Source: Catenuloplanes indicus
GTDB lineage: Bacteria > Actinomycetota > Actinomycetes > Mycobacteriales > Micromonosporaceae
Length of the DNA: 64,000 nucleotides
Assembly: GCF_030813715.1 (NCBI RefSeq)
Contig: NZ_JAUSUZ010000001.1
Span: forward strand, 4,092,001-4,156,000
Reading direction: 5' to 3'
Positions 8,280-16,918 of the stretch are shown piece after piece. Position 1 is the first letter of the stretch; each line of letters begins with the position of its first letter. The position numbers and the translations under genes are program-made. Below the pieces are notes generated by a model that saw only the letters and a list, made by a program, of their open reading frames with translations, ran no database searches and was not told where the DNA came from.

Positions 8280-9616
8280 CGTCCGCGCACCTCGCGGAGC
8301 GGGCCTCCCCCTCGTACCCCCGCGAAGGTTTTGATCTTCCGGCTTGGCCGGTCGCGGGTCTGTTGCTGCTCTATCCGCTGTGGTGGGCGCTCGGACTGGG
8401 CGTGCTGATCTTCCCGATCCTGGCCGTGCCGATGGCGGTACTGCTGATCCGCGGTGCCGCGCGCGGCCGCCCGGTCCGGATGCCGCCCGGTTTCGCCTGG
8501 TGGCTGCTGTTCCTCGCGGTCGTGGTGGTCAGCATCGGCGCGCTCGGCGCGGACCCGGCCGGCACGGTGCCGGAGCGGGCGAGCGCGCGGATCGTCGGCG
8601 TCGCGTTCCGGCTCGCGCAGTACGCGTCGCTGACCGTGCTGCTCGTCTACGCGGGGAATCTCACCGAGCGCGAACTCCCTCGCCGCCGGATCGCCGGGCT
8701 GCTCGGCTGGCTGTTCGTGGTGACCGTGGCCGGTGGGCTGCTGGGCGTGTTCGCCGGGCACTTCGCGTTCACGTCGCCGGTGGAGATGGCACTGCCGGCC
8801 GGCATCCGCAACAAGGGCTTCGTGCAGTCGATGGTGCACCCGTACGCCGCGCAGATCATGGACGTGGTCGGCGAGACCCGTCCGCGCCCGGCCGCGCCGT
8901 GGGGCTACACGAACACCTGGGGCAACAATTTCTGCCTCTTAGTAGGATTTTTCATTGTTTCCAGTAGCAAACACCGACTGCTCGCCACGCTCTGCTTACT
9001 CGTCGCGCTGGTGCCGGTGGTGGAGTCGCTCAACCGGGGACTGTGGATCGGGCTCGGCGTCTCCGCGCTCTACGTGGCGCTGCGGTCCGGCCGGATCACG
9101 CTGCTGCTCGGCGTGCTCGCCGCGAGCGCGCTGCTGGTGCTGGTCGTGCTGGTCAGCCCGCTCGGGAGCACGGTCACCGCGCGGCTGGACAACGGCAAGT
9201 CGGACGGCGTCCGCTCGTTCCTGGTCGGCCGCGCACTGGACGGCGTGGTGCACTCACCGGTGATCGGCTACGGCTCCACCCGCACCACGATCGGCGGCCG
9301 TAACTCGATCGCGGTCGGCGAGAGCGCCGCGTGCGAGCGGTGCGGCAACTTCACGGTCGGCGGCAACGGCCAGCTCTGGCAGCTGCTCTACGCGCACGGC
9401 CTGACCGGGACGATCGCCTATTTCGGTTTCTTCGCACACGGGCTGTGGCGGTTCCGGCGCGACCGCAGTCCCACCGGCCTCGCCGCGAGCTGCGCGATCG
9501 TCGCGTCGTTCGTCGCCACGCTCTGGTACAACGCGCTGGTCACCCCTCTGGCGTTCCTGTTCCTCGCCTACGCGCTGCTGTGGCGGAACCAATCATCCGA
9601 GGGAGACCCCACGTGA
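8276..9616 (+). CDS. O-antigen ligase/polymerase-like membrane protein
   Basis: Polytopic membrane protein of 446 aa with about ten to twelve transmembrane segments and one long extracytoplasmic loop (about residues 300-375), the layout of Wzy/WaaL (Wzy_C) proteins. The conserved NRGLWIG stretch before the late membrane helices also fits that family. It starts at GTG 8276, overlapping the Wzz-like stop by four bases, and ends with a four-base overlap with the next gene. It probably polymerises or ligates lipid-linked repeat units outside the membrane. Around 8925-8985 the base composition drops sharply (TTAGTAGGATTTTTCATTG) without breaking the frame. Confidence 0.78.
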   Translation: MTSAHLAERASPSYPREGFDLPAWPVAGLLLLYPLWWALGLGVLIFPILAVPMAVLLIRGAARGRPVRMPPGFAWWLLFLAVVVVSIGALGADPAGTVPERASARIVGVAFRLAQYASLTVLLVYAGNLTERELPRRRIAGLLGWLFVVTVAGGLLGVFAGHFAFTSPVEMALPAGIRNKGFVQSMVHPYAAQIMDVVGETRPRPAAPWGYTNTWGNNFCLLVGFFIVSSSKHRLLATLCLLVALVPVVESLNRGLWIGLGVSALYVALRSGRITLLLGVLAASALLVLVVLVSPLGSTVTARLDNGKSDGVRSFLVGRALDGVVHSPVIGYGSTRTTIGGRNSIAVGESAACERCGNFTVGGNGQLWQLLYAHGLTGTIAYFGFFAHGLWRFRRDRSPTGLAASCAIVASFVATLWYNALVTPLAFLFLAYALLWRNQSSEGDPT

Positions 9617-10839
9617 CGGTAAAGACCGCGCCGGTACGCCTGACGGCGAACGACGCCGCGCTGCGGGCGCAGTACCTGGACGAGGTGCTGACCGTGCTCT
9701 ACCCGCCGCCGATGTTCACCACGGACGGGCCCGGCGCGATCGAGTTCGTGGTGGTGCCGGACCGCGCCCGTGCCCGCCTGCTGGTCCCGGCCAGCCCGCG
9801 CCGGATCGCCGCCGCCGCGGTCCGCCGCTACGCCGAGCCGCAGTCCCGCGGCGCGAAGCTCAAGCGCGAGGCCGTGGTGGCGGCGCTGCAGACCGGCGCG
9901 TCCGGCCTGCTGTTGCGCGACCGGATCCGGATCGACGGCCCGCGGGACGCCTCGATCGACGCGTACCTGGAGCGCGCGCTCGGCCGCCGCACCGCGCTCA
10001 GCATCCACATCGGACCGGCGCGGGCCAACCGCAAGCCGGTGCTCCAGCTGCTCGACGACGCGGGCAGCACCTGCGGTTTCGTCAAGCTCGGCACCGGGCC
10101 GCTGACCCGGGAGCTGGTCGAGGCGGAGACGGCCGCGCTGCGCACGCTGGACGGCGTGCCGCTGCCGCACCTGACCGTGCCACAGGTGCTGCACGCCGGG
10201 CGGTGGGGCGCGCACCAGGTGCTGGTCCAGTCCGCGCTGCCGGTATGGCGGCCGCGCGCGTCGCTGTCGCCGCGCCGGCTCGCCGCCGCGATGCGCGACG
10301 TGGCCGGCTGCCTCGGCTACACGTACGGGCCGCTCACCGCGAGCCCGTACTGGAAGAGCCTGACCGACCGGCTGGCCGAGGTGGCGGACCGGGAGGAGGG
10401 CGCGCAGCTCGGCCGCGCGGCCCGGCTGCTGGCGGACCGGGCCGGGCAGATCAGCCTGCGGTACGGCGCCTGGCACGGCGACTGGGCACCGTGGAACATG
10501 GCCGCGCTGGACGACACGGTGCTGCTCTGGGACTGGGAGCGGTTCACGCCCGGCGTACCGGCCGGGTTCGACGCGATCCACCACGAGCTGCAACGCCGCG
10601 TGCAGTTCGACCCGGACGCGACCGGTGCGCTGGAGGCCACCATGCAGCGCGCCGGTGAGCTGCTGCACCCGTTCGAGGTGGCGCCCGGCGCGCGCGAGCT
10701 GACCGCGCTGCTCTACCTGGTCGACCTGGCCGTCCGCTACCTGATCGACCGGCAGGCCGAGGCCGGTGCGCGGCTCGGCGTCCTGGGCAGCTGGCTGCTG
10801 CCGGTTCTCATCCGTCGTGTGGAGGGCAATCGGAAATGA
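9613..10839 (+). CDS. APH-like phosphotransferase of unknown substrate
   Basis: 408 aa protein of the aminoglycoside phosphotransferase/choline kinase superfamily. The catalytic loop WHGDWAPWN gives H288, D290 and N295, and WDWERF supplies the metal-binding D307. The first 140 residues do not resemble the kinase N-lobe and are of unknown function; the N-lobe starts near residue 135 (KPVLQLLDD, GFVKLGTG). GTG 9613 overlaps the previous stop and has GGGAG upstream. Because it sits between an O-antigen-ligase-like gene and a sulfotransferase, it may phosphorylate a sugar or a lipid-linked intermediate, but this is inferred from context only. Confidence 0.72.
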   Translation: MTVKTAPVRLTANDAALRAQYLDEVLTVLYPPPMFTTDGPGAIEFVVVPDRARARLLVPASPRRIAAAAVRRYAEPQSRGAKLKREAVVAALQTGASGLLLRDRIRIDGPRDASIDAYLERALGRRTALSIHIGPARANRKPVLQLLDDAGSTCGFVKLGTGPLTRELVEAETAALRTLDGVPLPHLTVPQVLHAGRWGAHQVLVQSALPVWRPRASLSPRRLAAAMRDVAGCLGYTYGPLTASPYWKSLTDRLAEVADREEGAQLGRAARLLADRAGQISLRYGAWHGDWAPWNMAALDDTVLLWDWERFTPGVPAGFDAIHHELQRRVQFDPDATGALEATMQRAGELLHPFEVAPGARELTALLYLVDLAVRYLIDRQAEAGARLGVLGSWLLPVLIRRVEGNRK

Positions 10840-11711
10840 TCACTTCGTCGCGGGTGCCGGGTGCGGTCAAGCACATCGTGCATCTCGGGTCCCGGTCGTA
10901 CGGGCGGCTGACCGCGGGCTCGCGCATGCTGCCGTCGTTCCTGATCGCGGGCGGGCAGCGCTGCGGGACCACGTCGCTCTACCGTGCGCTGGCCGCACAT
11001 CCCGTGGTGCTCAAGGCGGTGCTGCACAAGGGCGTGCACTACTTCGACACGTCGTACGGCCGGGGCATCAACTGGTACCGCGGGCACTTCCCCCGGCAGA
11101 GCACCGGGCACCGGGTCGGCGAGCGGCACGGCGCACCGGCGCAGACGTTCGAGTCCAGCCCGTACTACCTCTACCACCCGCAGGCCGCGGCCCGGATCGC
11201 CCGGGACCTGCCGGACGTACGGCTGATCGCGCTGGTCCGGGACCCGGTCGAGCGCGCGTACTCGCAGCACGCGCACGAGGTGGCCCGCGGGTTCGAGAAG
11301 GAGCCGTCGTTCGCGCGGGCGCTGGCGCTGGAGCCGGCCCGGCTGCACCGGCAGGAGGAGAAGCTGGCCGCGGACCCGGACTACTACTCGTTCTCGCACC
11401 AGCACCACGCCTACCGCGCGCGCGGCGAATACGCCCGCTACCTGGACGCGGTCGCGGAGCACATCCCGCGCGAGCGGATCCTGGTGGTGGAGAGCGAGCG
11501 GTTCTTCGCCGAGCCGGAGTCGGTCTACGACCGGGTGCTCAACTTCCTGGACCTGCCGCACCTCGCGCTGCCGGCCTTCGAGAAGCACAACGCGCGCCCG
11601 CGCGGCACCGCGATGGACGACGCCGTGCGCGCGGACCTGACCGCGCACTTCGCGCCGCATGACCGTGCGCTGACCGCCTGGCTCGGGCACACCCCGGTCT
11701 GGCGAGCCTGA
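10836..11711 (+). CDS. PAPS-dependent sulfotransferase (first)
   Basis: Transfers sulfate from PAPS to an acceptor, probably a sugar hydroxyl of the polymer made by this locus; 291 aa, soluble. The 5'-phosphosulfate-binding loop is GGQRCGTTSLYR at residues 39-50, and the 3'-phosphate-binding motif is RDPVERAYS at 135-143. Both fit the Sulfotransfer_1/heparan sulfotransferase-like group. HKGVHYF near 64-70 also fits that group. It starts four bases before the end of the kinase-like gene and its stop overlaps the flippase ATG, so it belongs to the same transcript. The APS kinase at 4795 would supply its donor. Confidence 0.88.
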   Translation: MITSSRVPGAVKHIVHLGSRSYGRLTAGSRMLPSFLIAGGQRCGTTSLYRALAAHPVVLKAVLHKGVHYFDTSYGRGINWYRGHFPRQSTGHRVGERHGAPAQTFESSPYYLYHPQAAARIARDLPDVRLIALVRDPVERAYSQHAHEVARGFEKEPSFARALALEPARLHRQEEKLAADPDYYSFSHQHHAYRARGEYARYLDAVAEHIPRERILVVESERFFAEPESVYDRVLNFLDLPHLALPAFEKHNARPRGTAMDDAVRADLTAHFAPHDRALTAWLGHTPVWRA

Positions 11712-13339
11712 TGGGGGCGCCCACGCGCGCCCTGCCCCGCACCGTCGACCACTCCATCTGCGGCAGCGTGCCGGGCATGCTGTGCGCGCACGCGTCACCG
11801 CGGCCGGCCGCCGCGGAGAAGAGCGTCGGCGGCGCCGCCCGCGGCGGGCTGGCGAGCCTGATCGGCGTCGGCTTCACCGGGCTCACCGGCCTGGCCGTGA
11901 CCTGGCTGGTCGCGCGCGGGCTGGGCACCGATCACGCGGGCGCGTTCTTCGCCGCGACCGCGCTGTTCGCGCTGGCCACCGGGCTGGCCCGGCTCGGCAC
12001 GCAGACGTCGCTGGTCTACTGGCCGGCCCGGCTGCGCGCCCGGGGCAACGCGAACCTGCTCGGCGAGTGCCTGCGCACCGGGCTGACGCCGGTCGGCGCG
12101 GTCGCGCTGGTGATGGCCGTGCTGCTCTGGACGTTCGCGCCCGCGCTGGCCGGGCTGACCGCGCCGGACGCCGCGCCGGCCGTGGTTGCGGACCACGCCG
12201 GTCAGCTGCGCATGCTCGCGGTGTTCCTGCCGCTGGCCGCGATCGCGGACGCGGTGCTCACCGCGACCCGCGGCTACCGCATGCTCCGGCCGACGATCAT
12301 GCTGGAGCGGATCGTCCGGCCCGGCCTGCAACTGGCCGGCATCGGCGGGCTGGCGCTGGCCGCGGCCTGGGTCGTGCTGCCGCCGCACTGGTACGCGCTG
12401 GCCTGGGCCGGCCCGTACCTGCCGGTGGCACTGCTCGGCGGGTACGCGCTGCGCCGCGTCTACCTGTCCGGCCCGGCACCGGCCGAGGCGCCCACCTCGC
12501 GCGCCCGCCGGCTGCTGCGCCGGCGCTTCTGGCGGTTCACCGGCCCGCGCGCGGTCGCCAGCGTCGCGCAGCTGGCGTTGCAGCGCCTGGACGTGCTGCT
12601 GGTCGCCGCGTTCGGCGGACTGGCCGCGGCCGCGCTCTACGCGGTGGCCGGGCGCTTCGTGGTGCTCGGCCAGTTCGCCAACCAGGGCATCGGCCAGGCG
12701 GTGCAGCCCCGGCTGGCCGAGGCCCTGGCCACCGGCGACCGGGACCGGGCGAACGCGCTCTACCAGGCCGCGACCGGCTGGCTGGTGCTGGCGGCCTGGC
12801 CGCTCTACCTGCTGGTGATCACGTTCGCGCCGGTCTACCTGGGCGCGTTCGGCGCGGACTACCGCGGCGGCGGCACGATCGTGGTGGTGCTGGGCAGCGC
12901 GATGCTCTTCTCCACCGGCTGCGGAATGGTCGACTCGGTGCTGACCATGGCCGGGCGCACCACCTGGAACCTGTGGAACGTGCTGCTCGCGCTGGTCGTG
13001 ACGATCTCGCTGAACCTGCTGCTGATCCCGTCGATGGGCGCGCTGGGCGCGGCGATCGGGCTCGCGGTGGCCGTGCTGATCAACAACCTGGTGCCGTTGT
13101 TGCAGGTCGGGTTGGTGCTCGGGCTGCACCCGTTCGGCCGGGGCACGATGGCGGCGGGTGCGCTCGCGCTCGCGTGTTTCGGCGGCGTGGGCGCGCTCGC
13201 CGTGCGCGCGCTCGGCCCGACCGTGCCGGGCCTGCTGGCCGCGCTGGCCGGTGGCGGCGCGTTCTACGCGCTCGGCATCCTGCGGCTGCGGACCCTGCTC
13301 GCCCTCGACGACTTCGCGCGCCTGCGCCGTACCAATTAG
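11711..13339 (+). CDS. Wzx-like polysaccharide flippase (MOP superfamily)
   Basis: Membrane protein of 542 aa with about 12-14 hydrophobic segments, the layout of MATE/Wzx-type flippases of the MOP exporter superfamily. An unusual 40-residue soluble N-terminus precedes the first helix (GGLASLIGVGFTGL). Membrane helices 7 onwards begin with the RAVASVAQLALQRLDVLLVA segment, which matches the second half repeat of MOP proteins. The ATG overlaps the stop of the sulfotransferase gene. A later start (about 11780) would remove the long N-terminus and cannot be excluded. It probably moves lipid-linked repeat units across the membrane. Confidence 0.82.
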   Translation: MGAPTRALPRTVDHSICGSVPGMLCAHASPRPAAAEKSVGGAARGGLASLIGVGFTGLTGLAVTWLVARGLGTDHAGAFFAATALFALATGLARLGTQTSLVYWPARLRARGNANLLGECLRTGLTPVGAVALVMAVLLWTFAPALAGLTAPDAAPAVVADHAGQLRMLAVFLPLAAIADAVLTATRGYRMLRPTIMLERIVRPGLQLAGIGGLALAAAWVVLPPHWYALAWAGPYLPVALLGGYALRRVYLSGPAPAEAPTSRARRLLRRRFWRFTGPRAVASVAQLALQRLDVLLVAAFGGLAAAALYAVAGRFVVLGQFANQGIGQAVQPRLAEALATGDRDRANALYQAATGWLVLAAWPLYLLVITFAPVYLGAFGADYRGGGTIVVVLGSAMLFSTGCGMVDSVLTMAGRTTWNLWNVLLALVVTISLNLLLIPSMGALGAAIGLAVAVLINNLVPLLQVGLVLGLHPFGRGTMAAGALALACFGGVGALAVRALGPTVPGLLAALAGGGAFYALGILRLRTLLALDDFARLRRTN

Positions 13340-13351
13340 AAAGGATTTTTC

Positions 13352-14092
13352 GTGACAAATTATGCTTCGGTGTTTCAGAACGCGGATGCGGTCGAGAAGT
13401 ACGAGACCGTCACGTACGCGCCGGACAGCTACGGCTCCGCGATCAACGAGCGGCAGCGCGCGTACCTCCGGCATCTGATCAAGCGGTCGTTCCCGGTGCG
13501 GCGCCCGGTGCAGCACGACTTCGCCTGCGGCACCGGCCGGGCGATCCGGCTGCTGCACGGCGCGGTGCGCGGCGCGCACGGCTACGACACGTCCGCGGAG
13601 ATGCTGGCGAAGGCGGCCGAGGTGGGCACGGCCGCGCGCCTGCACCGGATCGCGGAGGACGGCCCGGTCCCGGCGCCCGCGCACGAGGAGGGTCCGGCGC
13701 TGGTCACGTCGTTCCGGCTGCTGCTCAACGTGGACGAGTCGGTTCGGCACCGGCTGATCGGCTTCGCCGCGCAGGCGCTGCCGGACCGGGACGCCGGCCT
13801 GCTGGTGGTGGAGAACCACGGCAACCGGCACTCGCTGCGGCACCTGGCCGCCCGCCGTCGCTCCGGCAGGCGGTGGTTCGCGGAGTTGTCGCACGCCGAG
13901 GTGAGCGCGCTGCTCGCACAGCACGACTTCGAGATCGTGGAGCGACGCGGGTTCAGCATGTTCCCGCAGTCGGCCTACGCACGGCGCTGGGCCCGGCCGG
14001 TCGCGCGGCTGGTGGACCGGATCGCCGCACGCGTCCCGCTGCTGTCCGCGGTGGCGGTGAACGTGCTCTACGTGGCCCGGCGGCACACGTGA
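13352..14092 (+). CDS. class I SAM-dependent methyltransferase
   Basis: 246 aa. Motif I reads DFACGTGRAIRLL near residues 57-69 and is followed by the acidic motif II GYDTSAEMLAKA, typical of class I methyltransferases. The GTG at 13352 follows AGAAAGGA, a good ribosome-binding site, 12 bases after the flippase stop. The first codons are AT-rich compared with the rest of the locus (ACAAATTATGCTTCGGTG). It probably O-methylates a sugar of the polymer or a precursor; the substrate cannot be read from the sequence. The stop overlaps the GTG of the next gene. Confidence 0.82.
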   Translation: MTNYASVFQNADAVEKYETVTYAPDSYGSAINERQRAYLRHLIKRSFPVRRPVQHDFACGTGRAIRLLHGAVRGAHGYDTSAEMLAKAAEVGTAARLHRIAEDGPVPAPAHEEGPALVTSFRLLLNVDESVRHRLIGFAAQALPDRDAGLLVVENHGNRHSLRHLAARRRSGRRWFAELSHAEVSALLAQHDFEIVERRGFSMFPQSAYARRWARPVARLVDRIAARVPLLSAVAVNVLYVARRHT

Positions 14093-15099
14093 CCCGCCGC
14101 TGGCTCCTGGCGCTGGTGACGTCGCTGGCCGTGGCCGGGTGCACCGGCGGCGATCCGTCGCCCGCGCCCGTCCCGTCGCCGGACCTGGACGGGCCGCCAC
14201 CGGCGATCGCGGTGAACCCGGGGCCGTTCGACGCCGGGCCGATCGCGCTGCCCGCGCGCGGCGCCTACCTGGGCGCGTGGGTGAAGCCGGCGGTGATCAG
14301 CCAGCCCGGCCGGCTGGAGGCGACCCGCGGGCTGGAGGAGCGCCTCGGGCGCGACCTGGACATCGTGCACACGTACCGGAAGTGGGACGAGAAGTTCGGC
14401 ACCGCGTCGGACCGGGAGTACCTGGACGCCGGCGCAACGCTGCTGTTCAGCTGGGCCTCCGGCGACACCCGGTCGATCACGTCCGGCGAGCACGACGAGC
14501 TGATCCGGGCACAGGCCAGGCGCGTCGCCAAGGACGGGCGGCCGGTGCTGATGCGGTTCCGGTGGGAGATGGACCGGCCCAACCTGCGCCCCTCGATGTG
14601 GTCCGGCGACGACTACGTGGCCGCCTGGCGGCACGTGCGGCGGATCTTCGACGCGGAACGCGCCCGCAACGCGTCCTGGGTGTGGTGCCCGACCGCGGAG
14701 GGCTTCGAGAACGGCGAGGCGCCCGCGTTCTATCCCGGCGACGACGTGGTCGACTGGACCTGCGTCGACGTCTACGCGGGCGAGGACTTCCGCTCGCTCG
14801 GTGATCTGCTCACGCCGTTCCTGCGCTGGGCCGCCGAGCGGCCGAAACCCATCCTGATCGGCGAGTACGGCGTGGCCGCGGCCTGGGGCTCGGAGCGCCG
14901 GGCCGCCTGGCTGCGCGACGCGACCCGCCTGTTCAAGGCGAATCCGCAGATCAAGGGTGTCTGCTACTTCGACTCCAACCCGGACGGGAACCCGCCCGCC
15001 AAACAGTTCCAGATCTCCGGGGATGCACCGGCGTTCGCCGCGTTCACCGAGCTGACCCGCGACCCCTGGTTCAACCCGGAAGTGCAGCCGGAGCCGTAG
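14089..15099 (+). CDS. GH26-like glycoside hydrolase lipoprotein
   Basis: Exported lipoprotein, 336 aa. A short signal peptide (RRWLLALVTSLAVAGC) ends in a lipobox with Cys at about residue 17, so the enzyme is lipid-anchored on the outer face of the membrane. The catalytic pattern is like GH26: RFRWEMDRPN gives the probable acid/base E160 and LIGEYGVAA the probable nucleophile E259. It shares YPGDDVVDW with the gene at 3470-4654. Starting at GTG 14089, it overlaps the methyltransferase stop. Its TAG stop (15097-15099) is the first three bases of an inverted repeat that also supplies the stop of the converging glycosyltransferase. Likely role: trimming or chain-length control of the exported polymer. 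Confidence 0.8.
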   Translation: MTRRWLLALVTSLAVAGCTGGDPSPAPVPSPDLDGPPPAIAVNPGPFDAGPIALPARGAYLGAWVKPAVISQPGRLEATRGLEERLGRDLDIVHTYRKWDEKFGTASDREYLDAGATLLFSWASGDTRSITSGEHDELIRAQARRVAKDGRPVLMRFRWEMDRPNLRPSMWSGDDYVAAWRHVRRIFDAERARNASWVWCPTAEGFENGEAPAFYPGDDVVDWTCVDVYAGEDFRSLGDLLTPFLRWAAERPKPILIGEYGVAAAWGSERRAAWLRDATRLFKANPQIKGVCYFDSNPDGNPPAKQFQISGDAPAFAAFTELTRDPWFNPEVQPEP

Positions 15100-15153
15100 G
15101 GCATGTCCGGCGGATCCCGACGGCCTGCGGCGAGATCCACCGAACGCGCCCTA
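15097..15153. repeat. imperfect inverted repeat supplying both convergent stop codons
   Basis: Arms of 22 bases begin TAGGGCATGTCCGG on the plus strand (15097-15118) and TAGGGCGCGTTCGG on the minus strand (15153-15132). There are five differences, one of them compensated by a G-T pair. The first three bases of each arm are the stop codon of the gene reading into it: the GH26-like lipoprotein (plus) and the WecG-like glycosyltransferase (minus). It probably acts as a two-way terminator and looks like a small inserted repeat. Confidence 0.65.
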
Positions 15154-15915
15154 GCGCACCCGGCCGACCATGGCGCCGAGCAGCAGGCGCATCGCGTACG
15201 GGGCGTCGTGGCCGAGGTAGCGGCGGGCCATCCGGCGTGGCTCGCCGGCCAGCCGGTGCACCCACTCCAGGCCGGACCGCTGCATCCAGGCCGGGGCGCG
15301 GCGCGCGTCACCGGCCACGAAGTTGATCGCGGCGCCGCAGCCGAGGAACCAGGTGAACGGCAGGTACTCGGCGAGCGCGGAGATCACCCACTCCTGCTTC
15401 GGGAAGCCGAGGCCGACGTAGACCAGGTCCGGCTTGGCCTCGACCACCTCGCGGCAGACCGCCTCCAGCTCCTTCGGGCGGCGCTCGAAGCCGTACGCCG
15501 GGCTCAGGCAGCCGGCGATGCGCAGGCCCGGGCAGGCCACCGCGAGCCTGGACGCGGCGCGCTCGGCACCGTTCGCGCCCTCGTCCGGTTCGCCGCCGAT
15601 CAGGAACACGGACCGGCCGTCATCCGCGACGCCGGAGGAGAGCGACCAGATCAGGCTGGACCCGGCGACCCGTTCCGGCACCGGCGTGCGGGCCAGCCGG
15701 CTGGCCCACACCAGCGGCATGCCGTCGGCCACCACCAGGTCGGCGCCGCAGAGCAGGTCGCGTACGGCCGCGGAGTCGCGGGCCTGGCGCAGGATGTCGA
15801 CGTTCGGGGTGACGATCCGGCCGCCCTCGCCGCGTTCGAGCGCGCGCCGGACGTGCCCGACCACCTGCGACTCCGTCACCGGGTCGAACCCTGTCCCGTC
15901 AAGGACGACGCGCAC
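15151..15915 (-). CDS. WecG/TagA/CpsF family glycosyltransferase
   Basis: Transfers a sugar, in known members an N-acetylmannosamine-type residue, to a lipid-linked intermediate on the cytoplasmic face; about 254 aa, the usual family length. Family motifs are TPNVDILRQA, VVADGMPLVWASRL, and VYVGLGFPKQEW near the C-terminal half. GTG 15915 has GGGGGAG about nine bases upstream; an earlier GTG at 15942 is possible. It is the only gene of the polysaccharide block on the minus strand and is transcribed away from the second sulfotransferase, with 55 bases between the two starts that must hold both promoters. Confidence 0.88.
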   Translation of the reverse strand: MRVVLDGTGFDPVTESQVVGHVRRALERGEGGRIVTPNVDILRQARDSAAVRDLLCGADLVVADGMPLVWASRLARTPVPERVAGSSLIWSLSSGVADDGRSVFLIGGEPDEGANGAERAASRLAVACPGLRIAGCLSPAYGFERRPKELEAVCREVVEAKPDLVYVGLGFPKQEWVISALAEYLPFTWFLGCGAAINFVAGDARRAPAWMQRSGLEWVHRLAGEPRRMARRYLGHDAPYAMRLLLGAMVGRVR

Positions 15916-15970
15916 CGCAAGCACTCCCCCACGCTCGATCACTCGTTACTTAACGAAACGACCGAAAGTG

Positions 15971-16918
15971 GTGAAAGTGGCACGGGTACTCTTTCTCGGT
16001 GGTTTGGGGCGAAGTGGGACAACCCTCGTAGAGCGCCTGCTCGGTGAGCTGCCGGGGGTCTGCGCGCTCGGCGAGGTGGTGCACCTCTGGCAGCGCGACG
16101 TGCGCGACGACGAGCGCTGTGGCTGCGGCGCCCGCTTCTCCGAGTGCGCGTTCTGGCGCGCGATCGGCGAGGCCGCGTTCAACGGTTGGCAGAACGTCGA
16201 CGTGGACCGGATCATCGCGCTGCGCGCCACGGTGGAACGCACCCGGTTCATCCCGCGCCTGGCCGCCCGGACGCTGCCGCGCGCGCTGCACGACGCCGTG
16301 CTCGAGTACGCCGCGTTCTACACCTCGGTCTACGAGGCGGCCGCGCTGACCGCGGGCGCCGAGGTGGTCGTCGACTCGTCCAAGCACAGCGCGCTCGCGC
16401 ACTGCCTGCGCTGGTCTCCCGCGCTGGACCTGCGCGTGGTGCACGTGGTCCGGGACCCGCGCGGCGTCGCGTACTCCTGGACGAAGTCGGTGGCCCGGCC
16501 GGAAACCGACGGCACCGAGGAGATGACCCGTTACTCGGCCGGGCGCTCGGCGCTGCTGTGGACCGGGCACAACGCGGCGTTCGGGCTGCTCGCCCGCCGC
16601 GGCGTGCCCACGATCCGGCTCCGGTACGAGCAGCTGCTCGCCGACCCGCGCGGCGAGCTGGCCCGGATCGCCGCGCACGCGGGCCTGCCGCTGCGCGCAA
16701 ACGACCTGGCGTTCGTCGACCGCAGCGCCGCCGAGCTGCGCACCGGCCACAGCGCCGCCGGGAACCCGATGCGCTTCACCACCGGCCGGGTGGAGCTGCG
16801 CCGGGACGACGCCTGGCGCGACGCGCTCCCACCCCGGCAGCGTGCCCTGGTCGGCGCGGTCTGCGCCCCGATGCTGCACGCCTACGGCTACGCAACCCCG
16901 CAGAAGGAGATCTCGTGA
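15971..16918 (+). CDS. PAPS-dependent sulfotransferase (second)
   Basis: 315 aa sulfotransferase, distinct from the one at 10836. The 5'-phosphosulfate-binding loop GLGRSGTTLVERL is at residues 11-23, and the 3'-phosphate-binding motif VVRDPRGVAYSW begins at about R161. The region HLWQRDVRDDERCGCGARFSEC contains three cysteines, as often seen in actinobacterial members. Several GTG codons (15968, 15971, 15977) could start it and no strong ribosome-binding site decides. It heads a two-gene unit with the GT2 glycosyltransferase (four-base overlap). A second enzyme suggests sulfation at two positions or on two residues. Confidence 0.87.
   Translation: MKVARVLFLGGLGRSGTTLVERLLGELPGVCALGEVVHLWQRDVRDDERCGCGARFSECAFWRAIGEAAFNGWQNVDVDRIIALRATVERTRFIPRLAARTLPRALHDAVLEYAAFYTSVYEAAALTAGAEVVVDSSKHSALAHCLRWSPALDLRVVHVVRDPRGVAYSWTKSVARPETDGTEEMTRYSAGRSALLWTGHNAAFGLLARRGVPTIRLRYEQLLADPRGELARIAAHAGLPLRANDLAFVDRSAAELRTGHSAAGNPMRFTTGRVELRRDDAWRDALPPRQRALVGAVCAPMLHAYGYATPQKEIS

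Noticed and set aside
9613-10839. Aminoglycoside resistance gene
   Set aside because: Only the kinase-fold catalytic motifs match; the N-terminal domain and polysaccharide operon context argue against a resistance role.
11795-14200. Very long open frame on the minus strand opposite the flippase, methyltransferase and lipoprotein genes
   Set aside because: Arg/Gly/Pro/His-rich composition without any domain, exactly antisense to well-supported genes; typical of high-GC DNA.
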